A stretch of 64,000 bases of DNA from Mytilus galloprovincialis (lineage: Eukaryota > Mollusca > Bivalvia > Mytilida > Mytilidae). Position numbers and translations under genes: made by a program. The stretch is taken from positions 12,152,101 through 12,216,100 of the forward strand of contig NC_134845.1 of NCBI RefSeq assembly GCF_965363235.1, given 5' to 3'. The notes below the pieces were generated by a model. That model saw only the letters and a program-made list of their open reading frames with translations. It was not told the origin of the DNA and made no database searches. Of this stretch, positions 10,162 to 22,560 are shown piece by piece (positions within the stretch are counted from its first letter, which is position 1; every line of letters begins with the position of its first letter).

Positions 10162-13100
10162 TTAGCGTAGGAAGTCAAATTTGGCAGCAGTGCTTTTCCC
10201 TGTATGCTTAACAATGGCTTTCACTTCTAGTTCCGTCTTACCAAAAATCATTTTAACACCAACATCCCGACAAACGCCTAGTTTTGAATCAGGAAGTTCG
10301 ACAGAAATTTTACCGTGAAGACTACAACCCCTTTCATCTGTGTATCTCGGATTTTTGTTTGTAGACGTCCACACATCAACTGCCATTGAGGTCTGATCGG
10401 AAGAAACCGGTGAATAGATTTGTTCTTTAATCTCCTCATCGATTCTCACAGATTGTCTGATTTCTACGTGCTTACTAAATCGACCTCTGCACAAGACATC
10501 ACCATCCTCATCAATAAACTTTTTATCTTCCGGGTCTTTCCCTTCATCAAAAGGACTGCTACTTTCTATGCCGTATGTCACTTTACACACCCTGGTTGAG
10601 ATAACCGTTTGATCAAAACCAAACTGGACTGCTCCCTTAAGTACAGCTAGACCTGCATCTGGTGGGATGATAATGGTTTTGGATGGAAATGCTTTTTTGA
10701 CTTCATGTTGTAGTAAAGGTGATTCAGAAAATCCCCCCACCATAAGAATGGTGTCGGTTCCTTTTACTTTTGGGTCATCAAAAATCTTCTGAAGATGTGA
10801 TACAATGTATGCACATGGTTCTGCAAACAGGTCAGTGGCCGTGTCTGGTGCCAGACGCAGTTTATCTTTCTCTAATTTTGCTACATGTGTACTCTTCAGT
10901 TCTTTACCAGAAACAGCCGCGTAAGCATCCTTTAATGACACAGGCACTCGTATTGTAGTCTTACTGGTCTGATCAGATTTAATTGTTCTTTTCTTTAATT
11001 CAAATTCACGTTGTAAATCTAATTGACCAGATTTATTTTCTTGTCGAAATTTATGTAAAGCAGGCTTTCCTACAAATTCCTCCAAACGTTTTTCGAAGGC
11101 CAGGTCGACTTTCGTACCACCCCAGTCGCCACCATTAGCCATGTACAGTTGTTTAATAGATTCGTCCTCTTGAACCTCTTGTACTGTAATATCTATGGTA
11201 CCGCCTGATATAAACAATATTGAAATATGTACATAACACTACAAAATGAATAATAAAATTCTTTTACATTACAATGTATAATGATAATAAAATTACCATG
11301 TATAATTATATTCATAGTATTTAATGTACAATCAAATCAATCATAGTATTAAGAAACTATACGATTGGCTGTATTTTTTCTACACCCTTTTCGTTAATTA
11401 AAATGTATCGAATAATATCCATTCTCAGTTTATTTAAAAAAACGAAATTTCCAGTCCAATCAAAATAAGTATACTAGTCTGTCTTTACTTTTTAGTTTCT
11501 TGAACTCTGTATTACTGGTAACCAGAAGAAAATATGACTAGAAGAAGCATAAGTGAATGATCTTAATTAAGAGAAAGATACGATACACATGTGCCAGTCA
11601 CTTAGGATTATTTGATGCATATGTAAGAGCAGGATCTGTTTACCCTTCCTGAGCATCTGGGATCACCCCCTTTTTAGTGGGGTTCGTGTAGCTCATTCTT
11701 TAGTTTGTTATGTTGTGTTTTGGGGTACTATTGTTCGTTTTTGTTTTTGTTTTAATTTTTTTTAGCTATGATGTTGTCAGTTTATTTCCAACTTATGAGT
11801 TTGAATGTCCATCTAGCATCTTTCTTCTTTCTCTATCAAAGATTCATAGCTTCATTTTTAGTTTTAGTTTGCGCTATACAGAATACTCACCTCCTGCATC
11901 CAGGATAAGGTATTTTGTCCCTGGTGACAGTGCATCTATTGTGGTTTGACCATCTGTAACTGTTAGTTCGTTAGGTATATGTTTACAGTATATAGAAGCT
12001 GCTTCAGGTTCCAATGCTAAAATCAACTGAGTGTTGCGTATACCTCCCTGAAATAATTATTTATTAAAATGAAAACTCTGTCAAATCATAAATGTCAGAA
12101 ACATAAAAAAAATGTCAATAATGATTTGTGCAAATTTGCAATGGGTACCATTTTGAAATTTTGCACAGTTATTCGTGATAAAATACATAAATACTCGAAT
12201 ATTAACATTTTAGATTTGTATTTATTAACACTGAACATGATTTATTAATCCTGAATGTTTTATGATTCCTTCATCATACAAAAAGTTAGCGTCGATAAGG
12301 ATTGTATTAAAACACACCACAACCACATTCAATGGACCCTTGTTATTTTACTAACCGATTGTTGATTCACAGGTCTGCTCAAACTGCAACTGATAATGTG
12401 TATTTAACTTCCTTATTCGTTCTAAAAGTAAAACTAGATTCCAATTCTATTACAATTAGTAAACAATGTACTAAACAATATACTACCTTTATAGCAGACT
12501 CTCGCATGAATTGTTTAGCCGCATCACTCCAAATAGCGGGAACGGTTAAAACCCATTGGATCTCATCTGGTTTAAATGCTGTTTGCAGATCTCTCTTGGC
12601 CCATTCACCCATCATATGATTTTTAAGGAACTTTATACTCTCTGCAAACACTTTCATGGCTGACATTTGCCTGCCTTGGTCGTCTTTAATTTTAAGATCC
12701 CTTGGCATTTCCTGCAGTTATACATTTATTTTGGGAGTTTATTGATGAATCAAATCGTCTGGCTCACTCACAAACTATATTTAGTCGTAATGACTTGAGG
12801 TGGTTAGTTGAATTTGTACGTAAAAGACAAAGTTTATTCTATTTTAAATGTTTCTTTACTTAGTCCATACAATACTAATCAGTGCTTACTGGTATTTTGC
12901 CTGTCGTGTATGGGAATTTAACTCGTGGTATCATGAAATGAGTATGTCCATTTATAAACTTCTTTGTTTCCACGAAGAACAACAGTGAATTTAGTCTTCG
13001 TGTTTGTGTAGTTGAATTTCAAACAAATGTGTCTCAGGAATTATAAAGAAAATATATGTATATAAATTCTTTTAACCCTATTCAATTTGTTTTCTTGCAG

Positions 13101-13663
13101 CAGTTTGCCAACAAATTGTTAAATCCGAGAAATAACCATTTTCTGGCAATCCATTGCTCGTTATTCAGTTTTCTATGTAATGTGTTTTGTAAAATTAATT
13201 TTCTTTTGGCATTATTTTTGTCATGGCGTTTTCAGTTGTTTTCTATAATGAGTTTGTAAGACTCTTTGATATCTTTCGCTTCTCTTTTTTCGAGTATTGA
13301 ACCAAGTCTTTGATAATAGTAACTGGAATTTACCTGCGGCCCGGTTTTATACAAATCCATTTTAAATCTTCGAAAGTAGTGCCATCCTTTATGGTTGTTT
13401 TCGTTTGCAAGCTCAGTATATATGTCTTCAGCATCTTTTCCGAATGCGACAAAATTTTCATCAGAATCAAACAGAATACAGGTTGGAGTTTTCAAAGACA
13501 TTCCAGTTTGAGACCCTGTTGCCCAAGTGTGAGTTGATATTAATAATGAATTAGTTTTGTAGTCATCCAATGTAGCAAACGCATAACCAGAAAATGTAGT
13601 ACCGAAGTCCATAGCTACCACTAGCAAGGGAGGTTTCTCCTCCTCGGAAGCAGCCATGTTCAT
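10162..13663 (-). CDS. HSPA12A-like: HSPA12-like protein, gene 1 (heat shock 70 kDa protein 12A-like)
   Basis: Four coding exons, 13334-13663, 12487-12711, 11891-12047 and 10162-11204, join in frame with GT-AG introns (110 + 75 codons, then a phase-1 junction) to give 584 aa without a stop. Actin-fold ATPase motifs are in order: phosphate-1 DFGTTFSGYAF at residues 19-29, phosphate-2 DAGGGTIDI at 235-243 and adenosine loop GGFSES at 394-399. As in other HSPA12 proteins, length and sequence depart from canonical Hsp70 and no ordinary substrate-binding/EEVD tail is visible. The family comprises divergent, probably cytosolic ATPases, expanded in bivalves and linked to stress and immune responses; the client here is unknown. 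Two ATGs lie near the start (M1 and M3); gene 2 supports the second. An R5 fragment sits in intron 3. Confidence 0.93.
11575..11870 (+). repeat. Fragment of repeat R5 in HSPA12 gene 1 intron 3
   Basis: The stretch GAGCAGGATCTGTTTACCCT through TATGAGTTTGAATGTCC matches R5 (full copy 47213-47540). It is absent from intron 3 of gene 2, so it was inserted in copy A or lost from B. It ends just before the exon 3 donor. Confidence 0.6.
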
Positions 13664-13695
13664 ATTTTACTACAATCTGAAATTAATATATAAAA
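13664..13695 (-). promoter_or_regulatory. Conserved 3' splice site in the 5' UTR, HSPA12-like gene 1
   Basis: Just upstream of the ATG the minus strand reads TTATATATTAATTTCAG then ATTGTAGTAAAAT. The same pyrimidine-rich stretch ending in CAG precedes gene 2. This looks like an intron acceptor rather than a promoter, implying a noncoding first exon farther upstream (candidate ending at 18530). Confidence 0.5.
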
Positions 13696-14151
13696 CACTT
13701 GAAGGATGTTATAATTACACCCTGTCTTCACATTTCAATCAAAAGGTTATCAATTTGAAAAATAATACTAGAATACTTAGATGCTAATAGCATAGCTAAA
13801 CATATTAAATGATACCAAAGTTGTTCATAAACATAAAAGCAGCCTTACTTTTCTGAACGTGGTCTGTGTATTTTATAAGTCTTATATGTTTGCAAGTCTT
13901 TGCAGACAAAGCCATGGTTAGAATTATGTTTTTCAAATAATCACGTGTGTTATGTTACAATGAAATACCCTCGAGTCTTTTTTGTCATTCGTAGTTTGCG
14001 ATCATTGATATTTTAATCATTGTTTAGAATACGTATTACATTTTTTAACCTTTATTATCGTCACCGAAAAAAACTTTGTCTTAACCATGCAGTCGTACAC
14101 GATATATTAATCTATACTTCGTAAGTCAATTTGTTTTCTCTCAGTCAGTTT

Positions 14152-16982
14152 CACGGCCGACACTCGGCTAACCGAGAGATTGGTCGGTTAATCTATATTG
14201 AGTATGCGGCTATATCGGCGGTTGGTCTGTTAATCGGGTTGGCTAAAGTCTGTTAATCAGGTGTTATCGAGAAAATCATTGAAAGTTCAGCATGTTTCAT
14301 TGTATAACTTTTTAAATATATTTTTATCATAAAAATTAGTCATGTCTAACAAAACAATTCAATGTACTGAATCCAGTGGTGTAATTAATTTTTTTTCTAG
14401 CTTCGATGTACGATCTATAAAATGAAAAGGCGGGTTACTCATCAATAAATTTATACACATTTTACACACACAAAATGTACACAAAATGACACGTTGGTTG
14501 AATTTACTTGCATGCAATATTTTGAATATCGAACAAAGACGGGCATTATGTTTGTCAGCAATATTGATATCATCGTGTGAAAAATCTACACGAAAATCTG
14601 TATTTGGTGACACTAATTAATCTTTATTTAAAGGCTGGTCTGTTAATGGGTCGGATATATAAAACCCGGTCTGTTAATTGGTCTGTTAAGAGTTATGAAT
14701 GGCAACACAAGTATAATTTTATTGCTATATGGGGTGACTGTTATCGGATCAAATGGGTAGGCTCAAGGCCAGCAACTAAAATATACGATAACAACACATG
14801 AATAATGAAACATAAAATATACGGAATTCTAATATGACGTGTTTCTTTCGCTTTGTGAACAAACACATGCACTAAATCCACTAAAAATTGTTTGTACATG
14901 CGTATATTGACTTCTTCAGAATAATGAATTTTATCAAATTATCATTCTTTAACTTTTAAACACTTTAAACTCTTAAATGGTGCACATGATGGTACCAATT
15001 TAATTATGATGACTGTAATGTGTTGCATTCCGAAATTGACAAATTTGACCTAGATACGACAACCGTTCATGCTGGCTGTTCAAACTCCTTCCTCTGAAAA
15101 ATCACAATGCCAGCCGTTAGCTTCTTTACAAGTGAAAAAGTTAGGTTCATGGAAGAGCCTACACAAACGCTTTTACACTTAATACTTATCGGACATAGAA
15201 ATTACCTTAATTGTCCTATCCAGAATCGAAATAATGGATGCAAGCTATACTTTATTGTAGTTTTAACATCGGTAGGCATTACATTCGTGTTATTTTAGGC
15301 CTCACTATCGCTCGGTCAAAAATAATCACGAATATAATGCCTACCAATGTTAAAACTACAATAAAGTATTATAGCTTGCATCAATTATTTCTTAAACAAC
15401 ACGTGAACAATGACCAATTTAGACAATGGAAATTGAAAATTGATAAAAATGGTTTCAAAAAGTTTAATATTAAAGTAATATTAATATATCCAAGAATGGT
15501 CGCATACTAGTATATCATGTGGATTCGGTTTACTGTTTAATTGTCATGAATGATGCCAATTTGTCATCTGCATTGGTAACCAGTATATAAATCTGAGATA
15601 CACGTCGTAATGTAACTAAACATCAGTAAGTAAAATATATTGGGATGCTAGAATATAAAGAATAGAGAAAGAATAATGAGTAAGATAAATAAAATGTAGA
15701 GAAAAATGGCATAACAATTTTAAGAATACAGAAATAAACAATACCCCTAATCCGGACCCTACACGAGACGCAGAATATAGAATAATAGATAAGGACAGTG
15801 GAGAGTGATGCATTGTTCAAAAAGAGAGAAAAAATAATAATTGTTTAAGAATACAGACATAAAACGGCCCTGTGCGATGTACTCATATTGGTGACAAATG
15901 CTAGAAGTTTACATACGGACAACTGCAGTTCTCCTCTGCACTAATGTAGAAAGGAACTAAACGGAACAAAATGAATGAAAACTCAAGATAACCAAATGTA
16001 GCTGCATTCTCCTCTTTCCATTTACTTCTTTAGAATGATTTGTAAACAACATATGATTAAGTAATATAAGAAAAGAACCAATTGGATAATGCTGACGAAT
16101 AAGCCTTAGGGTTTAACGTCCAGTTACAAATATCAAGTGCATATGAGAGCGACAACAGGTTATATGTACCCTGTGTTGTATTAGAGGGACACTTTCAGTC
16201 GGATTTGAGAACAAGCTACTTTGAACAGACAGACAAATTAAGGCTGATTGAAAACGTTAATAATAAATTCTTGCATATTCAAGCGGCCAATCCATATCAC
16301 GCTATATTGAAGTGACACACCCTTCAATTAAATGAAAAGAAAGTAAAAATAAAAATACTGTTACTAGAAGGATACTGTATTGTCTTTTTTTTTTCTCTCA
16401 AGAACATCTCATTCATAACTTTTTCAATGGGAAAATATAAAGGTGGCTAAATAACTCTTAACTGACACAATTTCAATTGTCCAACCCATTAACAGACCTT
16501 ATTCCCATAATTTTCACTAAAACGTGGTATTATTCACGTTATATTACAATTATGAAATATTTAATCATTTCAATTTGTTTTTTAGAACCGAAGTACTATT
16601 TTGTGTACTTTAAATGATATCTAAAATTGTTTGTTTTGCCTTTTATTAAAAAAATTGCTATGCGTATATACGTATAAGCATAAATACTACATACTTGCGC
16701 GACGCCTTTTAGTTTTACTGAAAACTGCGCAGACTATGAAATATTTTTATAGGTTGAAAATGTTCTATGATAGATATCATTTTGTCAGACACTTTTCTTT
16801 TTTTGATTTGGTTCTTATAATATGCCAAAAATCTGTATATTTGATAGAGTTTAACATTAAATTGTACGTTTTACTCTTAACAGACGTATAACCAACCCGA
16901 TTAACAGACCAATCGCCCATATAGCCGCATACTCAATATAGATTAACCGACCAATCTCTCGGTTAGCCGAGTGTCGGCCGTG
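14152..16982. mobile_element. 2.83-kb DNA transposon with about 95-bp TIRs, 5-bp TSD
   Basis: Left end CACGGCCGACACTCGGCTAA and the right end are inverted copies, identical for about 65 bp and similar for about 95 bp. AGTTT flanks both ends (14147-14151 and 16983-16987). The subterminal motif GGTCTGTTAAT recurs several times inward from the left TIR (14223-14690) and inverted near the right end (about 16488 and 16880-16910), a likely transposase-binding array. No transposase frame is recognisable, so it is probably non-autonomous. CAC termini with a 5-bp TSD would fit Transib-like transposition, but that is a weak assignment. It lies in the putative 5' UTR intron of HSPA12 gene 1, in copy A only. 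Confidence 0.8.
15222..15397. mobile_element. Palindromic MITE nested in the 2.83-kb transposon
   Basis: Arms of about 60 bp, starting GATGCAAGCTATACTTTATT on the left and inverted on the right (ending 15382), surround a short centre containing CACTATCGCTCGGTC. Spacing and near-perfect symmetry suggest a foldback MITE inserted within the larger element. TSDs were not resolved. Confidence 0.65.
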
Positions 16983-17222
16983 AGTTTATGACATATGAGC
17001 ATTGGTTTACTGTTTTGCCTTTATTTAGATGTTATAGGTCAAACATTGCATGATCTCTTAGATTTTACTTGTCCAATAGGTCTCTCATTTACTGAGCTAT
17101 TTTGAGATTAAAAAAAACTAATTGTATTTCAAAATGTTAAACTGCATACCTATTATTTTTCCTCCTTTTGGAATTTTCCTTTGGACATATCCATTTGACG
17201 TGGCTCGGTACTTGTAAATCCC

Positions 17223-17257
17223 GTCATTGTGTCATTGTGTCATTGTGTCATTGTGCT
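17223..17257. repeat. Short tandem repeat, 10-bp unit TCATTGTGTC
   Basis: About three and a half head-to-tail copies of GTCATTGTGT. No function is visible. Confidence 0.9.
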
Positions 17258-17399
17258 GTGGTTAAGTTTGTATACTTGTCTTTGTCTAAATGCCTTTTTG
17301 TGTTTCTTTGTTGACATATTCGTTTTGTTTTTTTTTTTTTTATAGTTACTAGGAATATAAAACGGTGTTGACTGCTGTAAACCTAGTTTTGAAATGTTT

Positions 17400-17665
17400 G
17401 CCTATTGTTTGTGGGTTTTTGTTCGCACATCGTTATCGATTTAATAGAATTCTGTGCGACTGTGAGAGGTTTAGCTAGCTATAAAACAATCTTCCACATA
17501 AGAAAATGCCTGTACAAAATCATGAATATGGCAGTTGTTATCCATTCGTTTCTTGTGTTTGAGCTTTTGATTTTGCCATTTGATAACAGACTTTCCGTTT
17601 TGAATTTTCCTCAGAGTTCATTATTTTGTTATTTCATCTTTTTTTACAGGAAAAAAACCTGAACA
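17400..17665 (+). repeat. Interspersed repeat R4, copy 1
   Basis: The segment includes GTGAGAGGTTTAGCTAGCTA, CCATTCGTTTCTTGTGTTTG and TTTCCGTTTTGAATTTTCCT, a common mussel repeat. Related copies lie at 41345-41575 and 52140-52370, with a fragment at 51660-51730. Family unknown; noncoding. Confidence 0.6.
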
Positions 17666-18529
17666 TGACCCTTTTTTTAATTAAGTAAAGGTTTGCAACT
17701 GTTAACTTTGCATTTTGGTGCATACTCCGTTCCTCACAATATGTCATAAAATATAAGAAATAAGAAAAACTGTTTTCTCAATGAAAAATTATTGAACACG
17801 GGGGTTAATTTTATTTTGAGGAAATTGATGACAAAAGTCGGCACTTAATTTCGAAGATGAGAATTCAGTATTCAAATATCTGCAAAGGCCGTCAAAGTTT
17901 AAAGCAGACCATATTTAAGTTTAAAACTTTTAGTTCCAACATCGATTTTTAAATTTTGGAGTAAAACTACGGTTTTTGAAGAAAAAAAAAAATCAAAAAA
18001 AATCGTGTATTTGTTACTTGGTGCTGGTAAACGACTTTTCCATGAAAACACTGTTAAAAAAACTTGCATGATACGAATGGTTTTGATATGAAAATAACAC
18101 TCTTTTAATATTTACCTTGCCGTGGTACTTTTGTATGTAATTTCATTTGATATGGAAAATACATTGCCTTGTATCGTTACTTTCTTTTGTTGACTAGTAT
18201 ACTTACAAACAGGTCCTTATTTTAATACGTATCCAATACCTAAAATGTACAGTCTGATGTTCTCTGCTTTTGTATTGTTTTTGGTTCTGTCTCATTGACG
18301 TATAACCCCATGCACAATGGAATTGTCAATCAAATATTAATGTTTACTACAGCTTGATAAACTACATACACCTGCATTTGAGTTGGATAAAAGGCCTGTG
18401 AGTATACAATAATGTAAATATATCTTATTGTAGAAATACATTTCAAACCACGATCCAGATAATTTAACAGTAATAAAGAAAGAAAAAACCACATAGGAAA
18501 GATTTTATGTATTATAAATTTATGCTTAC

Positions 18530-18580
18530 CTAATTCTTCAAACTTGAAACCTGATTTGACACGGGGAAGGAAATTAAAAA
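18530..18580 (-). other. Candidate noncoding first exon of HSPA12-like gene 1
   Basis: On the minus strand, TTCAAGTTTGAAGAATTAG is followed by a strong donor, GTAAGCATA, at 18530. The same sequence and donor occur at 37499 upstream of gene 2. With the acceptor just before the ATG it would form a 5' UTR intron of about 4.8 kb (0.8 kb in gene 2). The exon's upstream limit is unknown, and conservation may simply reflect the recent duplication. Confidence 0.4.
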
Positions 18581-18961
18581 TATGCTCGTTTAATTAGATT
18601 TTACTATAGACTACTACAGTATTTGTTGTTTTACATTTATTTTATCAATCAATAAGCGATAAACATAGACTTTAAACTATCTTATTCTATGTGTTAACAA
18701 ATCTGTTTATATGAAAAATACTCGTGAGAAACAATAGACAACATTATTTTATGATTTTTTTTTCAACATTTTGAACAAAGTTTTAACCGTATATTTGATT
18801 AAAGTTTGAGATCGCAAACCACTGTATTGATTTTAACAGGTACATCATGGGTTGGAAATAATCGTCTCCCAAACGTATCGCCGCGAGTTATACATTTATT
18901 CTCCGTCTGTCCGGAACATAGCAATACTCAGAGACCGTTTAGAACACACATTTCATACTTA

Positions 18962-20194
18962 GGGGACGACCATTTGATATTCGGGTGGGGGGGGGGGGGG
19001 GGGGGGGGGGGGAGGAGGATTTGCCTTAAATCGGTTATTTATTTTTGTTAACTAAGAGGACATGTTATCTATTTTTTGCACTATTGAAGCAAGATTTTTC
19101 ATTTGTATTAGAGCAAGGGACTGATTTTTTATTATATTTACTATATTTGAAATATTCGAAAACATACAATTTTTAAATTATTTGTTTATTATAAATAATA
19201 CATAGATAGTCAAGCCATTATGATCCATTTAATCAGAATTAATCATCATCCTGTGCATATACATGTATTGCATACATACACAGTATTAAAGTATGTTTGT
19301 ATATTTTTTTGAAGGGTTTTGGCGCCACTGAAGACCCAAGAAGCTATAGAACAAATGATGCAAAATCATGCTTTCTGGGTGTTCCCAGACCCTTTCTTAA
19401 TCTGAAAATGCAAGTTCTGTTTTAATAAATTTTTGACAATATTTTGGTCTCAAAGAAAAATGTATACATTTGTAAGACTTTAAAGTTGCTAGGGACAACA
19501 TCAAAAGACCAATTATGCATGATAAAGCAAAAATGTTATTCACATATTTAAGTCTGTGGCTTCTGTTTTTTTCTCATGATCAAGTTAATAACAAAATTAC
19601 TAAATTACAAAAGGAATGCAACACTAACAGAATAAAGAAGGGCAATCAATGAACAAAAGACAAATAAATAAGAAACATTGATCCCGAAAAATCAGGGGCT
19701 ACGTCTAAGGAAGAACAGAACTTGCTTCTTCCAAGGCACTCGCCGTGAGCACAATTTGATATGGAGACAAGCGTTTGGTTTTGTAATTTCCTACATGAAG
19801 CATTTGCCTCAAGGTAGTTGCGGCCCTGTAATGAAATAGAGGTAAGTGTTCCTGAGAAAATATACCTCAAGTTAAATGAAACTAATTTTCAGACATTTCA
19901 AGTATATCTAAATAATATTTATACTTTTATCATTAAAAGATTTAAAATTGGGAAGTGTTTCACGATTTTTTTTTTGGAAAAATAGATGAATTTATGAAGA
20001 ATATGATGCCATCTCATACTTTTGATTAGACCTGCTGAGTTATTTATTTTCAATCTATTGCAAGTCAGGTAATTTATTTTTAAACTACCACAGAACAAAC
20101 CATTTATTTTTGTGATTATCAATGCAGAGTTATTTATTTTCAAAATCCATCTCCCCCCTCCCCACCACCACCAGAATATCAAATGGTCGTCCCT
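18962..20194. mobile_element. PIF/Harbinger-like non-autonomous element, TTA TSD
   Basis: The ends GGGGACGACCATTTGATATT and the inverted AATATCAAATGGTCGTCCCT are TIRs of about 20 bp, flanked by TTA (18959-18961 and 20195-20197). Copy B has the uninterrupted site at about 37912 (CATACTTATTAGGATG). TTA targets and G-rich TIRs fit PIF/Harbinger. Inside the left end is a run of about 30 Gs followed by GGAGGAGG; the right end has the C-rich complement. No transposase frame is seen. Confidence 0.8.
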
Positions 20195-21311
20195 TTATAT
20201 TAGGATGTTGTGTCGTCGTATTCTCTTGGCCAGGCTATATTTATATTGTCTATTTCTTTTGACTACTTTTGACTACTTTTACGATTTATTGTTTTATTTA
20301 TAGTCAACGGCACCTTGTGAATGGAAATTCTCTGAGTTCGTTATGATAAAAACTCTCAGACCTGGTAGGATTGTTTGCCATCATGAGTAACTGACCATAT
20401 TTTTTCGCCATTGTGATTCGACCATTTTTCAGGAAATTATTGGACTTTGGATATTTATTCTAGTATTGTGACAATAACGTCCTGTAAACTCAACTCCGCT
20501 GAGCCAGTTTTACAGAAAGCTCTCATACTTTGTAAAATTGTTTGACATCATGTGTACATTATGTAGTTGAATATTATATTGCCAATTTGATGTGAACATA
20601 TTTACGGGAGTTATGGGACTTTGACAAACGACAATTATAACAAAATACACACTGATTTCATTGTGATGGACTTTTTCAAAGCATCTGCAAAAGAATATTA
20701 TAAAAATTTTGATTATTAATGGAGTATTGCAAGAATATCAATTCATGAACTCGAATCCTTGAAAACCGTTTTACAGAAAGCTACCATATTTGGTAGGATT
20801 GTTTACCATCATAAGTAGAGGACCATATTGTATCAACTTTTAATTCGATCAATTTTGTATTATTGTGCCACTAACATCCAAGACTTGTTAATGTGAATTA
20901 TATGAGACTGTTTGACAGAAAGCTCTTTTATTCAGTACTAGTGTGTGCCTTTATTTATGTGTGAGTAGTTGACCATGTTGTACCACCATATGATATGAGA
21001 TTTCACCATCTTTAGAACATTGTTCTGATAACACCTTATGAACACAAATTCTCAATCCGTTCACATGAAACTCTAATAAGCCTAATAATTTTTTTTAGAT
21101 TATTGTTAAACGAGTTTTTTCATTTCTAATTTCTAATAATGACCTAAACTTTAGCAAAATCATTCTGTAGAGCTGCTAAACCTTGTCTTTATTCATGTTA
21201 GGTATAGAAATGCTGATTTAGGCAAATTACTATTGATTATAATTATCAAATTGGATGGTCAGTCATGTCCAGCCCTGTGATTGGGATACAACCTTTAAAA
21301 ATTACACTTAA

Positions 21312-21702
21312 GGATGTTTGCTTGTCATGTTTTTGGAATTTTAGTCAGATTTTTGAAATCCTCTGGTTTTATCCATTTGAATGCCTTAAAATATTTTGCC
21401 CATTGACCCCCAATTTTCTTTTTATAAATCTAATACATGTATAATTATAAACTATTTGTAAAAGTCTTATCAAATCTTATTTATCTTTTAAAAGTTTTTG
21501 AGAACTTTTATTGGTCAATGAGAAAACTAAGAAAATTCTAGACAGAACATTTTCCCGCCAAAATTCCAATGGCTAATATCTCGAAAACAAGCACATTGAC
21601 CCCTATATTTTTTTTGCTTTTTTGCTTCCTTAATTAATCCCCTATCAATATATAATAGTTTTATGGAAAGCTATTTATTTTGAAACTAAGCAGCGAACTT
21701 CC
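21312..21702. mobile_element. Kolobok-like MITE, TTAA target
   Basis: TTAA flanks both ends (21308-21311 and 21703-21706). TIRs GGATGTTTGCT and inverted AGCGAACTTCC are imperfect. TTAA duplication is shared by Kolobok and piggyBac; GG termini favour Kolobok. The 391-bp body is noncoding and corresponds to a repeat I recognise in mussel DNA. Confidence 0.6.
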
Positions 21703-22279
21703 TTAAATAAACTTCGTTCGTCCGAAGTCTCAAACTACATCATTTAAAAAAAAACCAAGAATGAATGAAAAAGTTGTATTGTTAGGAGTTTTATGATCCA
21801 TAAATGGACCTCAAATGATAGCAAAATTCATTTTAGATGTCGGAGATATTTGACATCTTAGTTTCTTCGTAATACAGGCATTGTAGAAAAATAATTGATA
21901 TTTTACAATATGATTCTGAACTCTAGAATGACTCGATACAGAAAAAATAAGACAGTGGAAAGAGACCTGACAGTGAATGAAGACTCTAGACAATTGCATC
22001 TTCCTCGTGACATCATTCCTCTTATAACATGAATACTATATGATGTTCGGAAACCTTGGACCTGTAGCATGTTTTAAAAAAATAATATTTTACTTTTTTC
22101 CTTACATAACGGGTAACCAGCCGGTGCCGTTTGTGAGGTTATACAAAACAGATTTTGTTTGCCTGTTATTCGTGAATTTTTAAAAAATGGGGTAAAGCAA
22201 ATGTAGTAAATTGGAGTTAATTTAAATTGATATTTTGCACAATTGGTCATTTAAATGCTTCTTGTTTAAGATTAGAATA

Positions 22280-22409
22280 TAGAAGAAGAAGAAGAAGAAG
22301 AAGAAGAAGAAGAAGAAGAAGAAGAAGAAGAAGAAGAAGAAGAAGAAGAAGAAGAAGAAGAAGAAGAAGAAGAAGAAGAAGAAGAAGAAGAAGAAGAAGA
22401 AGAAGAAGA
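22280..22409. repeat. Pure (GAA)n/(TTC)n microsatellite, about 43 units
   Basis: About 130 uninterrupted bases of GAA. All long reading frames here (poly-Arg, poly-Leu, poly-Ser) are artefacts of the triplet. It directly abuts the 3' end of a minus-strand LINE, so it is probably that element's expanded tail. Confidence 0.97.
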
Positions 22410-22560
22410 TTTATTATTCCAATCAAGTGCCCTTGATGGGCAGCATAGCATGTACACATAACACGATACATCATGATTAAAATTGTAACAGAAAAACATT
22501 TTATGTTCTAAAATGAAACAATAAAAAGTTCAGACACAGATGTTATTATCTTCATTCTAT
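22410..22560 (-). mobile_element. 3' end of a minus-strand LINE
   Basis: On the minus strand the sequence reads GCTATGCTGCCCATCAAGGG, then ATTGGAATAATAAATC, then the (TTC)n tract. This matches the 3' ends of a mussel retroelement family with simple-repeat tails. The 5' limit is unclear and no coding part is present. Confidence 0.5.

Noticed and set aside
10770-10958. Plus-strand frame opposite HSPA12 exon 4
   Set aside because: Antisense shadow of a well-supported exon.
13790-18240. A third HSPA12 copy or remnant in the large upstream interval of gene 1
   Set aside because: I looked for DFGTT, LALEPEA and GGFSES coding on both strands and found none; the extra length is repeats.
22227-22499. 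Reading frames with 40 or more Arg, Leu or Ser in a row
   Set aside because: They are three frames of the same (GAA)n microsatellite; nothing outside the tract is protein-like.
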